Origin: Lachnospiraceae bacterium
GTDB lineage: Bacteria > Bacillota > Clostridia > Lachnospirales > Lachnospiraceae
NCBI GenBank assembly: GCA_021202075.1
Contig: JAJQDT010000108.1
Location: forward strand, 8,282-65,309
DNA: 57,028 bases
Direction of reading: 5' to 3'
Below the pieces are notes generated by a model. It worked only from the letters and a program-made list of their open reading frames with translations. It was not told the origin of the DNA and did no database searches. Every line of letters begins with the position of its first letter. Position 1 is the stretch's first letter. Shown in pieces: positions 53,723 to 57,028 of this stretch. Made by a program: the position numbers and the translations under genes.

Positions 53723-55006
53723 TCAGATCGCATCCAGCGCATTCGAAATGTCCGCAATCAGATCTTCCTTATCCTCGATGCCGAGGCTTATGCGGATCAG
53801 CTCCGCCGGAACGCCTGCCTCTTTGAGCTGCTCGTCGTTCATCTGACGGTGCGTGGAGGTCGCCGGGTTCAGGCAGCAGGTACGCGCGTCTGCCACATGT
53901 GTCTCGATCGCGCCCAGCTTCAGCTCGCGCATGAAAATGGACGCCGCCTCGCGGCCGCCCTTCAGTCCGAAGGAGACGACGCCGCAGCCGCCGTTCGGCA
54001 AGTATTTCTGCGCCACCTGATAATATTTATCCGTCGGGAGCCCGGAGTAGTTCACATACGCCACCTTTGGATGATTGTACAGGAATTCCGCAACTGCCTG
54101 ACCATTCTCTACATGCTTCGGCATACGCACATGCAGCGATTCCAGGCCAAGGTTCAGCAAGAACGCATTCTGCGGGGACTGTATGGAGCCAAAATCCCGC
54201 ATCAGCTGGGCCGTACATTTGGTGATAAATGCACCCTCTTTGCCAAACTTCTCCGCGTAGGTAATGCCGTGATAGCTCTCATCCGGTGTGCACAGCCCCG
54301 GGAACTTGTCCGCATGCGCCATCCAGTCAAATACTCCATGATCGATAATCGCGCCGCCCACAGCTGCTCCATGGCCATCCATATATTTGGTCGTTGAGTG
54401 CGTCACGATATCCGCGCCCCACTCAAACGGACGGCAGTTGATCGGGGTCGGGAAAGTATTATCCACAATCAACGGAACTCCATGTGCATGCGCCGCTTTC
54501 GCAAATTTTTCAATATCAAGCACGGTCAGCGCCGGATTCGCAATCGTCTCTCCAAAGACCGCCTTCGTGTTCGACCGGAACGCCGCATCCAGTTCCTCCT
54601 CGCCCGCGTCCGGGCTGACAAAGGTTGTCGTAATCCCCATCTTAGCCATCGTGACGGAAATCAGGTTGAACGTGCCGCCGTAGATCGACGAAGAAGCGAC
54701 AATGTGGTCGCCGCACTCACAGATATTAAACAGCGCAAAAAAGTTCGCCGCCTGTCCGGACGAGGTCAGCATCCCGGCTGTACCGCCCTCCAGTTCTGTA
54801 ATCTTTGCCGCCACCATGTCATTGGTCGGATTCTGCAGGCGCGTATAAAAATAACCGTCCGCCTCCAGGTCAAACAGCTTTCCCATATCCTCGCTCGTCG
54901 CGTAGCGGAACGTCGTCGACTGCACAATCGGAATCTGACGCGGCTCCCCGTTTCCCGGCGTATAACCGCCCTGCACACAGCGAGTTCCCAGTTTATAATC
55001 GCTCAT
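53723..55006 (-). CDS. metY: O-acetylhomoserine sulfhydrylase
   Basis: 427 residues, PLP enzyme making homocysteine (or cysteine-type products) from O-acetylhomoserine and sulfide. GTRCVQGGYTPGNGEPRQIP, YTRLQNPTND, SSGQAANFFAL, IVDNTFPTP and the PLP lysine in THSTTKYMDGHG match the MetY branch of the Cys/Met metabolism family. A purine-rich leader precedes it. No S-box or T-box is visible upstream. Repeated GTGCTAATAAA blocks at its promoter may be an operator. Confidence 0.94.
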   Translation of the reverse strand: MSDYKLGTRCVQGGYTPGNGEPRQIPIVQSTTFRYATSEDMGKLFDLEADGYFYTRLQNPTNDMVAAKITELEGGTAGMLTSSGQAANFFALFNICECGDHIVASSSIYGGTFNLISVTMAKMGITTTFVSPDAGEEELDAAFRSNTKAVFGETIANPALTVLDIEKFAKAAHAHGVPLIVDNTFPTPINCRPFEWGADIVTHSTTKYMDGHGAAVGGAIIDHGVFDWMAHADKFPGLCTPDESYHGITYAEKFGKEGAFITKCTAQLMRDFGSIQSPQNAFLLNLGLESLHVRMPKHVENGQAVAEFLYNHPKVAYVNYSGLPTDKYYQVAQKYLPNGGCGVVSFGLKGGREAASIFMRELKLGAIETHVADARTCCLNPATSTHRQMNDEQLKEAGVPAELIRISLGIEDKEDLIADISNALDAI

Positions 55007-55076
55007 CTTTTTTATCCTTTCTGTTCTGGTTCTTATTTACTTTATTACTTTAATTACCTTGACTTCCCTGGCAGCT

Positions 55077-55102
55077 TTATTAGCACCATGATTTATTAGC
55101 AC
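55077..55102. repeat. TTTATTAGCAC direct repeats upstream of metY
   Basis: Two copies 16 bases apart (55076-55086 and 55092-55102), a third TTATTAGCAC at 55201-55210. They flank the promoters of metY and of the transposase. Confidence 0.55.
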
Positions 55103-55153
55103 TAATATTTTGAGGAAAATACTTATTTTTTCAACGGTTTTTGCCATTTCCTG

Positions 55154-55182
55154 TTGCAAAAATAATCATCCAGTGTTATAAT
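55154..55182 (+). promoter_or_regulatory. Promoter of the transposase gene
   Basis: TTGCAA, 17 bases, perfect TATAAT. A 14-base palindrome AATAATTAATTATT follows at 55191-55204 in the leader. Confidence 0.75.
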
Positions 55183-55230
55183 GTACTAGCAAATAATTAA
55201 TTATTAGCACGTTCAAAAAAGGTGATTATT

Positions 55231-57028
55231 TTGTATATTTTTTATTCGGGCCCGGGAGGCAAGTATGCCTCGGCGGCAACTTCAAAGCGTGTTGGCAAGA
55301 ACACCTCTGTCGATGCCACATACCTTGGCACGGTTATTGACAGGAAGCGCGGTATCTATAAAAGCCGTGAAAGAGGTTTTTTCACCTTTGACCCCGCTAC
55401 GGGGGAATATGGTGAAGTCCCGGATGACTTCGCCATACCTGCCCCCGAAATCTCCACTAAACACAGCCATGTGTCCGTGGATTTTGGCGATGCCTTTATC
55501 CTGAATGCATTCCTGTACCAAAGCGGCTTGATGGACGTCATTGATACAATCGATTACAGCAATAAGGAAACACTCCATGCCATGGTGCTGTTTTATACCC
55601 TGTCAGCGATGGCAAACGCCGATGCCATTCACTGGTATCAGGGCAGCATCACCAGGGTGCTTTATCCCAAAGCCAACATGGCCAGCCAGAGGATCAGCGA
55701 GCTCCTTGCGCAGATTGGCACTCCTGACAGCCAGCTGACATATCAGCAGAAGTATATCCAGTTCGTGCAGCAGCATTATAATCCTGACAAGAACATCCTG
55801 ATTGACAGTAGCGGGCTTCCTAACAGCATCCACTTTCCGCTTACGCACAGGAATGTCCATAACGGCAAGGTCAGCAACGAAGTACGCCTCATCTTTGTGG
55901 TGCAGCGGAGTACCGGGCTTCCCCTGTTTTACCGGGCAGTGCCGGGTAACATAGTGGATATGTCCACGCTTGAAAGGATTCTGCTTCATCTGGATTCTCT
56001 CGGGGTGGATATCGACTCCTGCATCATGGATGCCGGATATAACACGGCAGATAACCTGGATCTGTTCTATACGGATGGCCATGAATGCAAGATTAACTTT
56101 ATCACAAGGGTAAAGGCAAACGACAAACATCTCAAGGCCATGATAAAGGAATCGCTCCCGAACATTGACCAGCGGGATAACTTCGTCAAGTATCAGGACC
56201 GTTACCTCTTTATTGTAAAGAAGCAAGTCATGGTTGGCATTGACGAAAACAACCCGGCATGGATGTATCTCGGTCTGGACTGCAGTCGTCTCAGTGATGA
56301 ACAGCACAAACTTCTGAAACGTGCAGCCAGGGAGGAAATGACAGCGGATGCTGTTTATGAAGCCATGCAGATGGAAGGCCTGTTTGACGTCATTTCCGGC
56401 CATGAATACCCATGTGAAGAAATCCTTCCAGCATACTATCAAAGGCAGTCTGCTGAACAGATTTTTGATTTTGCAAAGAACTACACGAAGCTTCTGCCGC
56501 TCCGTACAGCTACGGAGGCGACTTTCCAGGGACATTTACTTTTATCATACATAGCCTCCTGTGCGGTAAAAATGCTTCAGATGAAACTGAAGACTGCAGA
56601 TTTATTCTTCGGGTCACGCCTGCAGTATATGCGTAACCAGAAATGTACCATTTATCACAACCGCCTGATAACGGATGTGCCACAAAAAGAAGCAAATGAA
56701 ACATACCAGGCGTTAGGAATTAAGTGTCCGGCTTCCATAGCGATTGTAAACGGGGAGCTCCAGTATACACCGCCTCCAAAGAAGGAAGAGGAAGCGCCTA
56801 AAAAGCGGAAGCGCAGGAGCGGAGCAAAATCAGCAACAGCTGTAAGCAGTAATAAAAATCAGCCTGAACAAAAAAACGGGCAGAAGCCATTAGCTGATGC
56901 GACACCAAAGAAACGAGGCCGTCCAAAAGGTTCAAAAAACAAGAAAACTCTGGAGCGGGAAGCACAGCAGCAAGCACAGCAGAAACGTGGCAGAGGCCGT
57001 CCCAAAGGCTCCAAGAACAAGAAAACTC
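55231..57028 (+). mobile_element. IS4/IS1634-like DDE transposase with AT-hook tail (partial)
   Basis: An open frame of at least 599 codons that is still open at the window end. It starts at TTG 55231 (GGTGAT just upstream) or GTG 55222; there is no early ATG. DDE residues: NILIDSSGLP, SCIMDAGYNTAD, and the IS4 signature Y-(2)-R-(3)-E-(6)-K as YYQRQSAEQIFDFAK. The last ~90 residues are Lys/Arg/Pro-rich and carry two KRGRPKGSKNKK-type AT-hooks separated by a Gln/Ala stretch. Terminal inverted repeats cannot be located because the right end lies outside. Confidence 0.88.

Noticed and set aside
55007-55230. SAM riboswitch or T-box before metY
   Set aside because: The gap is A/T-rich and shows none of the conserved S-box or T-box sequences.
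55603-56535. 310-codon minus-strand frame inside the transposase
   Set aside because: It is antisense to a frame with a full DDE signature and a promoter.

Overview
The window looks like chromosomal DNA of an anaerobic Gram-positive Clostridia, most likely a Lachnospiraceae-type gut bacterium. The evidence is AGGAGG-type ribosome sites in front of nearly every gene, a clostridial small-protein complement, YesM/YesN two-component systems driving sugar ABC importers, ETEAATEAA-type acidic linkers after signal peptides, split glycine decarboxylase (GcvPA/GcvPB), and Rpn-type and AAA/PD-(D/E)XK accessory proteins. The assignment rests on sequence style, not on a search. No tRNA, rRNA or CRISPR array is visible.

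Layout. (1) 1-10.7 kb: a tandem intergenic repeat; a KaiC/PEP-synthase-like protein; convergent with it a P1B-type metal ATPase whose usual CPC motif is replaced, followed upstream by a 26-residue and a 106-residue small protein; purC; a 47-residue protein; a UPF0340 protein; an Rpn-type nuclease gene next to the decayed tail of a second copy; an ECF transporter S component. (2) 10.7-21.2 kb (minus strand): a galactose-type mglBAC importer followed by a small membrane protein, a YesN-like regulator, a YesM-like kinase, a membrane-anchored sugar-binding protein and an extra MglB-like lipoprotein, together a probable sense-and-import module. (3) 21.5-23.0 kb: a cation diffusion facilitator behind a strong promoter and a candidate NiCo (czcD) riboswitch with an overlapping terminator. 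(4) 23-36.1 kb: two tandem AAA/PD-(D/E)XK proteins, a truncated DUF4317 gene, a 2425-residue surface protein, a lone nucleotidyltransferase and a toxin-antitoxin pair with a canonical promoter. (5) 36.2-45.2 kb: a second complete sugar system (kinase, regulator, binding protein, permease, ATPase, permease). (6) 45.2-53.6 kb: a whole glycine cleavage operon (gcvT-gcvH-gcvPA-gcvPB-lplA-lpdA) behind a promoter, a tandem glycine riboswitch and a terminator. (7) 53.7-57.0 kb: metY and an IS4/IS1634-like transposase that runs off the end.

Two genome-scale habits cross these regions. Intergenic gaps carry a modular family of hairpin repeats (1-140, 8131-8252, 11799-12053, perhaps 10561-10705) whose palindromic arms differ in sequence but keep their pairing. 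Several ordinarily conserved enzymes (PEP-synthase-like protein, CDF transporter, YesN regulator, LpdA, GcvPB, GcvPA) carry low-complexity insertions or tails that their families normally lack. These two patterns, the NiCo switch, and the ATPase/small-protein cluster are the most promising leads.
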